The notes: generated by a model from the letters alone, not told the origin. 64,000 nt of DNA from Bacteroidaceae bacterium (GCA_017509605.1 JAFWPH010000017.1:26351-90350); one strand, 5' to 3'; counted from the first letter of the stretch, positions 9,864 to 18,691 are shown. Numbers and translations: made by a program.

Positions 9864-10299
9864 GTTGTGTATGTGGTTAGCGTGTTGTTTCTTTATTCTT
9901 TATGGTATGCTCGATGACAAGCACTTTGGTGCATATACAATGTAATTTGCGAATTTACACATTTTTTCTGTTTTACCAATACGTGCCACTGTTTTTTCTG
10001 TTATTTTGTCCTTATTAATTATTTGCACAAAAGCTTTTTATTTCCCTTTCCATCTTTTTCTTCATCAAAAAATGGAAGTTTAGTTTTGAGACCAACCTGT
10101 GCGCCCCGTGAAAAATAGAAAAAACTATAATCTGCATTTTTATCACTATTATCAAATCTGAAATGACTTTATGCTCCGATTTTTCAGAAAAACATAACAT
10201 ATAGTCAAGTAAAACATGATAATTGATGCTTTTTGGCGTTTTTTTAAGGAATAACTAAATTTTTGCCAAAAATATTATCTGATTTTCAAAGAAAAAAAT
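9864..10299. other. AT-rich intergenic region between divergent genes
   Basis: About 440 bases separate the start of the helicase gene (minus) from the promoter of the DUF4954 gene (plus). It is very AT-rich with several T- and A-runs. I found no convincing TAnnTTTG box for the helicase gene, no RNA gene and no credible coding frame. A short reading frame at 10015-10200 (minus) has no family resemblance and looks like chance. Confidence 0.6.
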
Positions 10300-10307
10300 T
10301 AATTTTG
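10300..10307 (+). promoter_or_regulatory. -7 box of the DUF4954 gene
   Basis: TAATTTTG matches the Bacteroidota TAnnTTTG -7 box, 120 bases before the chosen start. No good TTTG element is seen 19-21 bases upstream, so the call rests on the -7 box alone. Confidence 0.45.
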
Positions 10308-10426
10308 CAAACAGAAAGCGACAACCATGACCAAACGAGCGGATGTCACTCAAGAAACAGACTCGCAAACGATTGGCTGTCAAAATTTTATGTTTATTCG
10401 TTAATTCAATTATTCGAACTCGACTT

Positions 10427-12631
10427 ATGGAAAGAGTTACCGTACTTCAGCCCGAGAAGATGATCAATGGATGGATTGACCCTAAGTTCCTGCCAGATGG
10501 AAAGGACCGTTATTATCTTCGCAACAAACAAGCCAAGAAACCACGCGGGGGATGGCGTCATCTCACAAGTGAGGAGATAGAGACACTCGTGAAGAATGAC
10601 AACTCAGCCGCTAGTTGGGACAATATCTTGGTGACTGATGAGTTCGACCCTATGATGATCAAGGACAACAAGTTTTACGGACTTGTGCGTATAGGTCGTG
10701 TTACCGGTAATGGATTACGGTACCACGACCTTCGGCTTCCTATAGGTATCACCAATTCCAACATACACAGTTGCGATATTGGAGATGATTGCGCCATCCA
10801 TGATGTCCACTACCTCTCACACTATATCATCGGCAACCGTTGTATGCTGTTCAACATCCAGGAGATGGCCACCACCGACCACGCCAAGTTCGGCAACGGA
10901 ATCATCAAGGATGGTGAGTCTGAGGAAACAAGGGTCAGACTCGAGGTGATGAACGAGACGGGGTGCCGCTCTGTGGCGCCTTTCGACGGCATGATTACCG
11001 CTGACGCATATATGTGGGCCAAGTTTATCGACGACACCGTGCTCCAGCAGAGGCTCACCGAGATCACACAGGCCCGCTTCGACAATCACCGCGGTTACTA
11101 TGGAATGATAGGGGAGGAGTGTGTCATCAAGAACTCTTCCATCATCAAGGATGTGAAAATCGGTACCAACTGCTATATCAAGGGTGCCTCCAAACTCAAG
11201 AACATCACCATCAACAGCAGCGATAAGGAACCATCCCAAATCGGAGAGAACGTCATCATGGTGAATGGTATTGTGGGACTCGGATGCCGCATTTTCTACA
11301 GCTGCACAGCCGTCAAGTTCATGCTCGGAAACAACTGCAACCTCAAGTATGGAGCGCGACTCATCAACTCCATTTTGGGCGACAACAGCACCATATCCTG
11401 CTGCGAGGTGCTCAACAACCTCATCTTCCCGGCGCATGAACAGCACCACAACAACTCATTCCTTGTGGCATCAGTCATTCTCGGACAAAGCAACCTTGCC
11501 GCAGGAGCAACCGTCGGAAGCAACCACAACAGCCGAACCAACGACAACGAGATTGTCGCAGGACGAGGATTCTGGCCTGGACTCTGCAGCAGTCTCAAGC
11601 ACTCCAGCGTCTTCGCTTCTTACACTTTGCTCGCCAAGGCCGCTTATCCCGCCGAAATGCATATTCCACTGCCGTTCTCGCTTGTCAGCAACGATGAAGT
11701 GCATGGAGAACTCCATGTAATGCCAGCCTTCTGGTGGCTCTTCGACATGTATGCCCTCGCACGAAACAGCTGGAAGTATTCCACACGCGACAAACGAGTG
11801 AAGAAGATACAGAACATCGAATTCGACACATACGCACCCGACTCCATGGAAGAGGCCATCACCGGACGTAAACTGCTTGCGCTCTGGACTGCTAAGGCGT
11901 TCCTGAGAAAGGAAGGAAAGACTTGGAACGACCTCGACGACGAGAAACTTGCCGATATAGGATGCAAGTTGCTCGATGGAGACCGAAGCGTGGTGGACAG
12001 CCTCGAAGTCTTTGGGGAGAACATGGAGAAAACCAAGCGACCCACCCGCATATTGCGCGTCTATGACGGATACCATGCCTATGGAGACATGATCGTTCAT
12101 TACGCCGTGATGAATGTGCTCAAGTATCTGGAGGACAATCCGAAGGAGAACTTTGCAACCATGTCGAAACTGCTTGACAGCAGAAGGCAGCGGGAATGGG
12201 TGAACATGGGAGGTCAACTCATGATGATGACTGACCTCGACCGCCTGCGCGATGATATCCGTGAGGGAAAACTCGACAGCTGGGACGCCATACACAAGCG
12301 TTACAACGATATATGGAAACGTTATCCTGTTGATAAACTGCGCCATGCTTACCTCTCCTTGCGGTTTGTTCTGCACACCAAGAAAATCACACCAGAGATG
12401 TGGATGGATGTGCTCGAGAAAGAGAAGAAGAACCAACAGTACATCTCCGACCAAGTATATGCATCACGTCTCAAGGACTACAAGAACCCATTCCGATGTG
12501 CCACCTATAGAAATGAGGAGGAGATGACAGCGGCTATCGGCACGATTGAGGACAACAGCTTCGTCAAGCAGATGCGTGAGGAGGCGGCCAAGAACATCAA
12601 GAGAATTGAGAAAATCAAGGCTAAATTATAA
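10427..12631 (+). CDS. DUF4954 family protein with left-handed beta-helix repeats
   Basis: A 734-residue cytoplasmic protein. The first half carries hexapeptide-type repeats that build a left-handed beta-helix, as in sugar nucleotidyl- and acyltransferases: HSCDIGDDCAIHDV, YIIGNRCMLFNI, IGEECVIKNSSII, KIGTNCYIKG, IGENVIMVNGIVGLGC, MLGNNCNLKYGA. A conserved block follows (HEQHHNNSFLVAS...GSNHNSRTNDNE...GFWPGL) and then a helical C-terminal third. This pattern is the DUF4954 family of Bacteroidales; its biochemical role is unknown to me, though the helix fold suggests a nucleotide-sugar or acyl-group substrate. The start at 10427 (MERVTVLQPEKM) is preferred over 10343, whose extra 28 residues are basic and unlike the family; 10460 is also possible. 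A SIS-domain sugar isomerase follows 106 bases downstream on the same strand. Confidence 0.85.
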   Translation: MERVTVLQPEKMINGWIDPKFLPDGKDRYYLRNKQAKKPRGGWRHLTSEEIETLVKNDNSAASWDNILVTDEFDPMMIKDNKFYGLVRIGRVTGNGLRYHDLRLPIGITNSNIHSCDIGDDCAIHDVHYLSHYIIGNRCMLFNIQEMATTDHAKFGNGIIKDGESEETRVRLEVMNETGCRSVAPFDGMITADAYMWAKFIDDTVLQQRLTEITQARFDNHRGYYGMIGEECVIKNSSIIKDVKIGTNCYIKGASKLKNITINSSDKEPSQIGENVIMVNGIVGLGCRIFYSCTAVKFMLGNNCNLKYGARLINSILGDNSTISCCEVLNNLIFPAHEQHHNNSFLVASVILGQSNLAAGATVGSNHNSRTNDNEIVAGRGFWPGLCSSLKHSSVFASYTLLAKAAYPAEMHIPLPFSLVSNDEVHGELHVMPAFWWLFDMYALARNSWKYSTRDKRVKKIQNIEFDTYAPDSMEEAITGRKLLALWTAKAFLRKEGKTWNDLDDEKLADIGCKLLDGDRSVVDSLEVFGENMEKTKRPTRILRVYDGYHAYGDMIVHYAVMNVLKYLEDNPKENFATMSKLLDSRRQREWVNMGGQLMMMTDLDRLRDDIREGKLDSWDAIHKRYNDIWKRYPVDKLRHAYLSLRFVLHTKKITPEMWMDVLEKEKKNQQYISDQVYASRLKDYKNPFRCATYRNEEEMTAAIGTIEDNSFVKQMREEAAKNIKRIEKIKAKL

Positions 12632-12668
12632 GCGCGTCCAACAAGTGTGTGCTTACGGATTAATTTTA

Positions 12669-12700
12669 TGAACGGGGTATCTTTAGAAGGCCCCTTGAAC
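12669..12700 (+). repeat. Solo copy of the end of the 277-bp inverted-end element
   Basis: The stretch GAACGGGGTATCTTTAGAAG followed by GCCCCTTGAAC closely matches the right end of the element at 14064-14340 (GAACGGGGAATTTTTAGAAG then GCCCCTTC). No partner end is present nearby, so this is a single end or remnant lying between the DUF4954 and SIS genes. Confidence 0.65.
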
Positions 12701-12737
12701 GCCAACACAAAACAAATCAATATTATTTCAGACATTT

Positions 12738-13754
12738 ATGAATCTTAAAGACAACAAGTATGCACAGTATGCACTGGTGCAGGAAATGATGGGCACTGTT
12801 CCGACAGTGGAGAAATTCAACCCCGATTGCACAAAGGAAATTGCGGAGAAAGTGGCAAAGGCCGGCCGTCTCTTCTTCTCGGGAGAAGGCTCAAGCCGTA
12901 TCTTCCCCTCGAAGAACGCCGCACGTAAGGCCAAGACTTGGGGGCTGGACCTCAATCTCCAGACTGAGGGCGCGCGACAGGCTGCTCAGTACGACCTCTC
13001 CAAGTTTGCCGTTTGCCTCGCCTCTAACTCCGGACGCACCAAGGAAACACTCCTGCTCGCACGCAAACTGAAGGCCGAGGGCAACGAACTGCGCTTCGGA
13101 CTGACCGCCAACCCAGGCACACTCCTGGAGGAGGCCTGCACCGCCACTCATGTGCTCAACTGCGGATGGGAGAATGCCGTGGCCGCTACCAAGAGCGTTG
13201 TGGAGCAGGCCCTGTGGGCTGAGTCCATCCTCTGGAACATCGCCGGTAAGGACATGAAGCCTGAACTGGCCAAACTGCCCGCCCTCATCGAGCAGGCACT
13301 GACAATGCCCATTCCTGAGGAAGTGGTGAAACTCGCGATGAACGCCAGCACCATCTTCTTCGCTGGCTATAACGACGGAGTGGCTGAGGAACTGACGCTC
13401 AAGACCAACGAGATCACCCGCCGCAAGAGCGACTTCCTCGAGGGCACCTATGCCGTGCACGGCATCGAGGAGGTGATGGAGAGCACTGACGTCGTGTTTG
13501 TCGTCGATCCTATCGAGGAGGAAATCGAGAAGTTCCAGGACGTGCTGGAGAAGAACGCACATGTGCATGTGGTGGCTATCGCAGACCACGACACGCCGTT
13601 CACCACCATCAAGGTGCCTTCAGCCGGTTCGCTCCAGCCCTACGTTTATCTTTGCGCTGGATGGAATGTTCTCGTTGAGATCGGCATCGCCGAGGGTATC
13701 AACCTCGACAAACCGACCCGCGCCCGCAAGGTGGGTAACGAGATCCAAGGATAA
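12738..13754 (+). CDS. SIS-domain sugar-phosphate isomerase/deaminase-like protein
   Basis: A 338-residue cytoplasmic protein with two SIS (sugar isomerase) domains, the fold of the GlmS isomerase half and of AgaS/FrlB-type deglycases. The first domain holds the phosphate-binding loop FFSGEGSSRIFPSK (about 46-59) and ASNSGRTKETLLLARKL (about 94-110); the second begins near IFFAGYNDGVAEELTLKTNE and includes HGIEEVMES. It therefore probably acts on a phosphorylated aldose/ketose or amino sugar; the substrate cannot be told. It lies 106 bases downstream of the DUF4954 gene with no terminator between, so both may belong to one sugar pathway. A ~155-bp repeat begins ten bases after the stop codon. 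Confidence 0.85.
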   Translation: MNLKDNKYAQYALVQEMMGTVPTVEKFNPDCTKEIAEKVAKAGRLFFSGEGSSRIFPSKNAARKAKTWGLDLNLQTEGARQAAQYDLSKFAVCLASNSGRTKETLLLARKLKAEGNELRFGLTANPGTLLEEACTATHVLNCGWENAVAATKSVVEQALWAESILWNIAGKDMKPELAKLPALIEQALTMPIPEEVVKLAMNASTIFFAGYNDGVAEELTLKTNEITRRKSDFLEGTYAVHGIEEVMESTDVVFVVDPIEEEIEKFQDVLEKNAHVHVVAIADHDTPFTTIKVPSAGSLQPYVYLCAGWNVLVEIGIAEGINLDKPTRARKVGNEIQG

Positions 13755-13763
13755 TCAACGATA

Positions 13764-13917
13764 ACGTCTGTTCGATGATTTCATGAGAATTACAAACATG
13801 ATTCTCATTACATTGGAATTCATGAATAATTTGTGTTATATTTGTGGTAATTCATGTTTATGATCAACATAAATTAAGACAATTATATTACTGATCTATT
13901 TTCGTCGAATTCGCGTT
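13764..13917 (+). repeat. Intergenic ~155-bp repeat, copy R1
   Basis: First of four same-orientation copies (others at 30674, 34183, 40096). It starts AACGTCTGTTCGATGA and ends TTTTCGTCGAATTCGCGTT, so the ends form an imperfect inverted repeat around TTCGAyGAA. The core has a TAnnTTTG-like box (TATATTTG) followed by the shared TGTGG and ATTCATGTTTATnATCAAC block. Directly downstream of the SIS gene. R1 is the most diverged full-length copy. Confidence 0.8.
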
Positions 13918-14040
13918 AAACTTTAAGTTGATCTTTGTTTCAATAATGCCGCTGTCTGTATGGATGGCGGCATTTTTCTTTTTCATGTGACTGAATGTGG
14001 AAAAAAACCTGTTTTATTTCTTTTTCTTATTTCCATTTCA

Positions 14041-14048
14041 TATTTTTG
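14041..14048 (+). promoter_or_regulatory. Possible -7 box just before the 277-bp element
   Basis: TATTTTTG fits TAnnTTTG and lies 16 bases before the left end of the 277-bp element. No TTTG is seen at the right distance upstream, so this is weak. Confidence 0.3.
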
Positions 14049-14063
14049 CATGTGAAATCGTTT

Positions 14064-14340
14064 AAGGGGTCTTCTATAAATTGTCTTTCAGGAAAAATGC
14101 GATTAAGCGAGGACAGAGCCGAACTTGTTCGAACTTTGTCGAGCGGCAGCATTTTAGGCGAAACCAAATTCTGAGGATTTCTTTAGCAGATGGCTGTGCA
14201 GAAGGAGGGAGCAATGCGGGCATTGTGACCGACTGACAAACAGCCAGATGCAAAGAAAGACCTAAATTTACGAAAGAGTTCATAGTAACCCAAGAAGGAT
14301 TATTATTTTTGTGAACGGGGAATTTTTAGAAGGCCCCTTC
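14064..14340. mobile_element. 277-bp non-coding element with terminal inverted repeats
   Basis: The left end AAGGGGTCTTCTATAAATT (14064-14082) is the near-perfect reverse complement of the right end AATTTTTAGAAGGCCCCTT (14321-14339). The interior is less AT-rich than its flanks and has no convincing gene; a 69-codon frame on the minus strand (14074-14283) resembles nothing I know. Single ends occur at 12669-12700 and at 40085-40097. It behaves like a miniature inverted-repeat element, but no target-site duplication or transposase was found, so mobility is inference. Confidence 0.55.
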
Positions 14341-14409
14341 TGATGACTTTTATACAGAAACAGAGAACATTAAAACATAGTATTAACCATTTTATTTTGT
14401 GTATTGATT

Positions 14410-14571
14410 ATGAAAAAGTACGTATGCGACATGTGTGGCTGGGAGTACGATCCCGAGGTGGGCGACCCTGACAATGGTATAGAACCAGGTACCGCTTTCG
14501 AGGACCTGCCCGAGGACTTTGTTTGTCCGCTCTGCGGCGTTGGCAAGGACGAATTCTCCCCAGTAGAGTAA
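14410..14571 (+). CDS. Rubredoxin
   Basis: A 53-residue iron-binding electron carrier. It has the two knuckles that hold a single Fe(Cys)4 centre: CDMCG near residues 6-10 and CPLCG near 39-43, with [18 protein letters not shown] and [11 protein letters not shown] between them, the standard rubredoxin layout and length. In anaerobes such proteins pass electrons to peroxide- and superoxide-reducing enzymes. It stands alone, between the 277-bp element and a terminator, convergent with the phosphofructokinase gene. An AT-rich stretch (TTATTTTG at about 14393-14400) upstream is a poor match to a -7 box. Confidence 0.97.
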   Translation: MKKYVCDMCGWEYDPEVGDPDNGIEPGTAFEDLPEDFVCPLCGVGKDEFSPVE

Positions 14572-14589
14572 TCACAAGCGTGAGACAAA

Positions 14590-14625
14590 GAGAGAGCCAG
14601 CAGTTACCCTGCCGGCTCTCTTTTT
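14590..14625 (+). terminator. Rho-independent terminator after rubredoxin
   Basis: AGAGAGCCAGC pairs with GCCGGCTCTCT across a short loop and is followed by TTTTT. It lies 19 bases after the rubredoxin stop and 40 bases before the end of the convergent phosphofructokinase gene. Confidence 0.85.
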
Positions 14626-14664
14626 CAATGGATAGATAGCATCTATTTATTCTATAGGCCAAAC

Positions 14665-15642
14665 CTAAGAAATATTGTGAAGAATGTCTATCAGGTTGTG
14701 GTCTATCTGTCGGTTCTCGCGGATGACCCTTGAGAACGGTACATAGACGATTTCGTCGTTGGCGATACCCACCATCACATTCCTAAGGCCTTTCTTCAAC
14801 GCATGGATGCTCGCTGAGCCCATGCGGCTCGCGATAATACGGTCGTGGGCCGACGGATGACCGCCTCGCTGAAGGTGACCGAGAATGGAGATACGGACGT
14901 CAAGGCTCGGTATCTCGTTTTTCACCAATTCGGCATAGTGCATCGCACCGCCATGGGTGTCGTTGGCTGCTACCAGGACGATGCTGCTGTTTTTCTTCTT
15001 CTTAATGCCTTGTTTGATGGATTGGAGGAAGTCTTCCTCTTTCACGTTCACACTTGGGATAATCGCTTCCTCGCAACCAGCCGCCAAGGCACCGTTCAAT
15101 GCCAGGAAGCCAACGTCGTCACCCATTACCTCCACGAAGAACATACGGCTGTGGGAGGTGGCAGTGTCGCGGATCTTGTCCACGCATTGCATCACCGTGT
15201 TCAATGCGGTGTCGTAGCCGATGGTCGTGTCGGTGCCAAAGAGATTGTTGTCTATCGTCGCGGGAATGGCAATGCAGGGGAAGTCGAATTCCTGGGCGAA
15301 AATCCTCGCGCCCTGAATGGTGCCGTCACCACCTATCACCACCAAAGCGTCAATATTCTCGTTCTTGAGGTTCTCGAAAGCGCGCTTGCGACCTTCAGGA
15401 GTGTGAAACTCCTCACTTTGAGACGATTTCAGAATGGTGCCTCCCTGCTGGATGATGTTGCTCACATTCTGAGTCTTGAACTCATGTATGTCGCCTTCAA
15501 TAAGGCCTTTGTAGCCTCGGAAGACGGCTTTGACCTTGTAACCGTTCGAGATGGCTGAACGGGTCACGGCCCTGATGGCGGTGTTCATTCCCGGAGCGTC
15601 ATAACCTGCCGTGATGATGCCTATACATTTGATTTCTGCCAT
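14665..15642 (-). CDS. 6-phosphofructokinase paralogue with altered ATP/catalytic site
   Basis: A 325-residue member of the ATP-dependent PfkA family, which phosphorylates fructose 6-phosphate in glycolysis. Length, [35 protein letters not shown] and [17 protein letters not shown] identify the family. Fructose-6-phosphate ligands seem intact (Arg of [12 protein letters not shown], Arg of [15 protein letters not shown]). The phosphoryl-transfer side is not: the usual TSGGDAPG is TAGYDAPG, the position of E. coli Arg72 is Gln (KSSQSEEF), PGTIDND is PATIDNN so the second Asp is Asn, and EVMGR is EVMGD. The likely general base Asp (TIDN) is kept. Bacteroidales often carry more than one pfkA; this one may have low activity, another donor or a regulatory role. 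No gene symbol is given for that reason. Confidence 0.9.
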   Translation of the reverse strand: MAEIKCIGIITAGYDAPGMNTAIRAVTRSAISNGYKVKAVFRGYKGLIEGDIHEFKTQNVSNIIQQGGTILKSSQSEEFHTPEGRKRAFENLKNENIDALVVIGGDGTIQGARIFAQEFDFPCIAIPATIDNNLFGTDTTIGYDTALNTVMQCVDKIRDTATSHSRMFFVEVMGDDVGFLALNGALAAGCEEAIIPSVNVKEEDFLQSIKQGIKKKKNSSIVLVAANDTHGGAMHYAELVKNEIPSLDVRISILGHLQRGGHPSAHDRIIASRMGSASIHALKKGLRNVMVGIANDEIVYVPFSRVIRENRQIDHNLIDILHNIS

Positions 15643-15678
15643 AATAGTCGGTTTTTTATGATATTGATGTTTAGAAAG

Positions 15679-16563
15679 TCATGATGTGATGTCGAGTTTC
15701 TCCACAATCTCGGCCTTGCAGGCCTCCATCAGCCATTTGGGAGTAGAGGTGGCGCCGCAGATGCCGACCGACCGAATCCCCTCGAACCATGCATAGTCAA
15801 TCTCCGACGGACTGCCAATCATGTGGGTGCGGGGATTCACAGACAGGCATTCGTTGTAGAGAACTTTGCCATTGGAACTTTTCTTCCCGCATACGAAGAG
15901 TATCATGTCGTGGCGCTGGGCGAACGACCTGATGTTGGGCATACGGTTGGCCACTTGGCGGCAGATGGTGTCGTAGTATTGGAACACGGCATCGTCGCTG
16001 ATATGCTGGCTGATGTAGCGCACAATCTCGCGGAAACCCTCAAGCGACTTGGTGGTTTGAGAGTATAGCAGGATGTCGCGGTGGAAGTCCAGGCGCTTGG
16101 CGTCATCAAGGTTCTCAATCACGATGGCCTTGCCGTCGGTCTGACCTACCAGACCTACCACCTCAGCATGGCCGTTCTTGCCGTAAATCACTATCTGCTT
16201 CTCATGCAAAGGGTCGCTGTCATAGTCACGCTTGATGCGTTTCTGCAAGTTCAACACCACAGGACAAGTGGCGTCGAGAAGCTCGATATGGTGGGCGGCT
16301 GCCTGTTCGTAGGTGGAGGGTGGTTCTCCATGGGCACGAAGCAGCATCTTCACGTCCGAAAGACTGCTCATGTCCGTGTGATCCACTGTCCGTAAACCCA
16401 TCTTGCTCAGACGTTCACACTCCTCACCATTATGAACGATGTCGCCTAAGCAATACAAGGTGTCGTTGTTCGACAATTCCTCCTCCGCCTTGTTGATGGC
16501 GCGGGTCACACCGAAACAGAAACCCGAGTCCTTGTCTATCTCTATGTCTATGTGCGACTTCAT
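15679..16563 (-). CDS. ispH: 4-hydroxy-3-methylbut-2-enyl diphosphate reductase
   Basis: A 294-residue iron-sulfur enzyme making isopentenyl and dimethylallyl diphosphate in the last step of the MEP pathway. The three cluster cysteines are in SGFCFGV, DATCPVV and DTICRQVANR. Substrate-site residues are visible in RAHGEPP, GHAEVVGLVGQ and SQTTKS; the C-terminal GATSTPKWLMEA replaces the usual GASTP loop. The start at 16563 is chosen because its ATG overlaps the stop of the cmk gene (ATGA), which indicates translational coupling; an upstream frame to 16599 would run inside cmk. The product would feed the polyprenyl synthase at 19.6 kb. porQ-cmk-ispH neighbourhood is also known from other Bacteroidales. 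Confidence 0.95.
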   Translation of the reverse strand: MKSHIDIEIDKDSGFCFGVTRAINKAEEELSNNDTLYCLGDIVHNGEECERLSKMGLRTVDHTDMSSLSDVKMLLRAHGEPPSTYEQAAAHHIELLDATCPVVLNLQKRIKRDYDSDPLHEKQIVIYGKNGHAEVVGLVGQTDGKAIVIENLDDAKRLDFHRDILLYSQTTKSLEGFREIVRYISQHISDDAVFQYYDTICRQVANRMPNIRSFAQRHDMILFVCGKKSSNGKVLYNECLSVNPRTHMIGSPSEIDYAWFEGIRSVGICGATSTPKWLMEACKAEIVEKLDITS

Positions 16564-17252
16564 TCGCTGGCCGCTTGCATATACTGGTCCAGGAGCCATG
16601 CGTCCTGTTCTTCGTAGGTCAGGTGGCTGTTGTCAAGCACAACGGCATCGGGAGCCTGGCGCAAAGGACTCACCTCACGGGTCATGTCCAGATGGTCGCG
16701 CTCCTTCACGTTGCGGAGAATCTCATCGTAGTCGATCCCTTCTTCTCCTTTAGCCTTCATCTCGTCGTAGCGGCGCTGGGCCCTGATCTCTGCCGAGGCG
16801 GTCAGAAACACTTTCAGTTCCGCATCTGGGAAAACGGTCGTGCCGATGTCCCTGCCGTCCATCACGATGCCCTTCTCCTTACCCATGGCCTGGAGTTGGT
16901 CTGTGATGGCTTGGCGTACATATGGGAGGGCTGATATGCGGCTCACTTTCGACGACACCTCCATCGAGCGGATCTTATCCTCCACAACCTCGCCGTTGAG
17001 ACAAGTCAACTGCTTGCCGCTTTCTGGGTCGATGGTGAAACTGATCTTGATGTCTTCGAGGTGTCCCTTCAATGCTTCCTCCTCGATGCTGTCCTCATCA
17101 ATCCAGCCATGGTTGATGGCATACAAGCAGACGGCACGGTACATCGCGCCGCTGTCGATATAGATGTAGCCGATACGCTTGGCAAGCGCTTTTGCCATTG
17201 TGCTTTTGCCGCACGAGGAGAATCCGTCTATGGCTATGGTAATCTTCTTCAT
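16560..17252 (-). CDS. cmk: Cytidylate kinase
   Basis: A 230-residue cytoplasmic enzyme converting CMP/dCMP to the diphosphates. It begins MKKITIAIDGFSSCGKSTMA, with the P-loop GFSSCGKST at 10-18, followed by YIDSGAMYRAVCLYA, the CMP-binding region VRQAITDQLQ, VMDGRDIGTTVFPDAELKVFLTA and the lid arginines AQRRYDEM. All are typical of bacterial Cmk, and the length is normal. The stop overlaps the start of ispH by four bases. porQ lies 94 bases upstream on the same strand, so porQ-cmk-ispH probably form one transcription unit. Confidence 0.96.
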   Translation of the reverse strand: MKKITIAIDGFSSCGKSTMAKALAKRIGYIYIDSGAMYRAVCLYAINHGWIDEDSIEEEALKGHLEDIKISFTIDPESGKQLTCLNGEVVEDKIRSMEVSSKVSRISALPYVRQAITDQLQAMGKEKGIVMDGRDIGTTVFPDAELKVFLTASAEIRAQRRYDEMKAKGEEGIDYDEILRNVKERDHLDMTREVSPLRQAPDAVVLDNSHLTYEEQDAWLLDQYMQAASE

Positions 17253-17346
17253 ATTTATTATTTCTTTTTGATGTAATCTTGTGAGTGATTGTCAATAATC
17301 TTGTTAAATGGATCGGAAAAGCCGGAAAGTCCGTGATAAATCCTTA

Positions 17347-18330
17347 TTACAGCGAGAACGACGCGTTGACAAGCAGGGAGGAGGCACCAACGTGGTATTT
17401 GCCGTAGCCAAGGCCTAACTTGAACTTCTTGATCGACACGCCCGCTCCCAAAGAGAAACCAGCCCAATGCGCGCTCTCGTCGGCCACCTTCATCTCCTTG
17501 GAACGGCGGAAACTATAGCCAATGGCTACCCATGTGTTGGACGAGGGAAAGATATCCGCACCAAGCGAAACATGCTTGATGAGACGCTTGCCGAAACTCT
17601 CCTCCTCACCGCTGATATCATAAAAGTAATCCTTGCTCCAGTGGGTGAGGTTGTCGAAGGTGAACGACAGACGGAACGGACTGTTGGGCACGTCTTTCGA
17701 AATGCCCAAAGCCAGGTTGAAGGGCATGGTCTCCAGGTCTTCCTCAAAGGCTTTGACCTGTCCTCCAAGATTCTGGGCGACAATACCCACCGACCAACCA
17801 CGGACATCATCGTAGTAATTCAAGCCAAGATCCACACCCAAGCCCACTGAGGAGAACTCACCATAGTTGGAAAACAGGGCCTTCGCCGTCACAGCGCCTG
17901 TCCAACGGTCACTTAGACCATAACAGAACGAACCCTGGATATCAATGTCCTTGGCGCTGAACTTTCCCTGCTCTTCCATGTTCTCAGTCGTCTTGGTCAT
18001 ACTCCCGTAGTTGAGGTACGAAGCACCGAAACCTATCGTGCTGCGGGTGCCCAAGGCCTTCGCGTAGCCCGCGCTCAACTTGTTTGTACCGGCAATGTAG
18101 GTCATGAAGTTGAGGTTCAACGTGTTGTCACTCACATTGGCCAGAAGGGCGGGGTTGCTGAACATCAAGGTAATGTCGTCCTCGATGAGCGACACGTTGT
18201 TACCACCCAAAGCGGCTGAATGTGCCGATATGGGGATGTCGAGGAAAGAGTAGGCCGTGTTGCCGTCCTGGGCTCTGGTAGTCCCAAAACAACTACACAC
18301 CATGAGTATTGCAGGAATAGTTCTTCTCAT
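17347..18330 (-). CDS. porQ: Type IX secretion system protein PorQ
   Basis: A 327-residue outer-membrane beta-barrel protein of the FadL-like PorP/PorQ type. PorQ belongs to the attachment complex that fixes type IX cargo to surface lipopolysaccharide. The chosen start gives the signal peptide MRRTIPAILMVCSCFGTTRA; the upstream frame to 18429 would add 33 residues before it and is rejected. The mature part has the family opening (YSFLDIPISAHSAALGGNNV, then DDITLMFSNPALL) and alternating beta strands to a terminal FSL. Being next to cmk and ispH agrees with the order seen in other Bacteroidales such as Porphyromonas. Several substrates with sorting tails are encoded in this window. Confidence 0.9.
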   Translation of the reverse strand: MRRTIPAILMVCSCFGTTRAQDGNTAYSFLDIPISAHSAALGGNNVSLIEDDITLMFSNPALLANVSDNTLNLNFMTYIAGTNKLSAGYAKALGTRSTIGFGASYLNYGSMTKTTENMEEQGKFSAKDIDIQGSFCYGLSDRWTGAVTAKALFSNYGEFSSVGLGVDLGLNYYDDVRGWSVGIVAQNLGGQVKAFEEDLETMPFNLALGISKDVPNSPFRLSFTFDNLTHWSKDYFYDISGEEESFGKRLIKHVSLGADIFPSSNTWVAIGYSFRRSKEMKVADESAHWAGFSLGAGVSIKKFKLGLGYGKYHVGASSLLVNASFSL

Positions 18331-18658
18331 CGCATTGTTGTGGAATTCCGGTTCAAAGTTACGAATTAGTGAGCGAAAAGCCAAATTTATTTGGACTTTT
18401 CCGAACGCGAGTAACTTCGACGCAGTCAAAGTTACCGTTTTTTATTTTCATATTCACATATTAGCGGAGTGTTATAGTTCGTTCTTTTTTATAAATAACG
18501 TAAATAAGGGCGTTTTATTATTCCTTGTCAGGGATACATCAACCTTGCCACACAATGACTGCCATATGGCAATTATGGCAAAGAATACCGCTTTTTGGGA
18601 CGTCTGAAGCTCTTTTTTCATAAAAAATCTTTTTTTAGGGCAAAAAAAAGACCACATT
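18331..18658. other. Intergenic region between divergent porQ and tonB
   Basis: About 330 bases with A/T runs and a local palindromic stretch (TGCCATATGGCA near 18550). I saw no gene, RNA or clear minus-strand promoter box for porQ here. Confidence 0.5.
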
Positions 18659-18691
18659 CTTGACGTGGTTGAAAAAAAAGTGTTACATTTG
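18659..18691 (+). promoter_or_regulatory. Promoter of tonB
   Basis: CTTG at 18659-18662 and TACATTTG at 18684-18691 are 21 bases apart, fitting the Bacteroidota -33/-7 pattern. The -33 element sits inside a small inverted repeat (ACCAC, nine bases, GTGGT; 18651-18669) that could be an operator, though this short a palindrome can arise by chance. Confidence 0.65.

Noticed and set aside
11471..12454. Long open frame (327 codons) on the minus strand inside the DUF4954 gene
   Set aside because: It is the antisense shadow of a well-supported gene; its translation has no family resemblance, signal or conserved motif.
14074..14283. 69-codon frame inside the 277-bp element
   Set aside because: No recognisable family or initiation signal; the element is better explained by its inverted ends.
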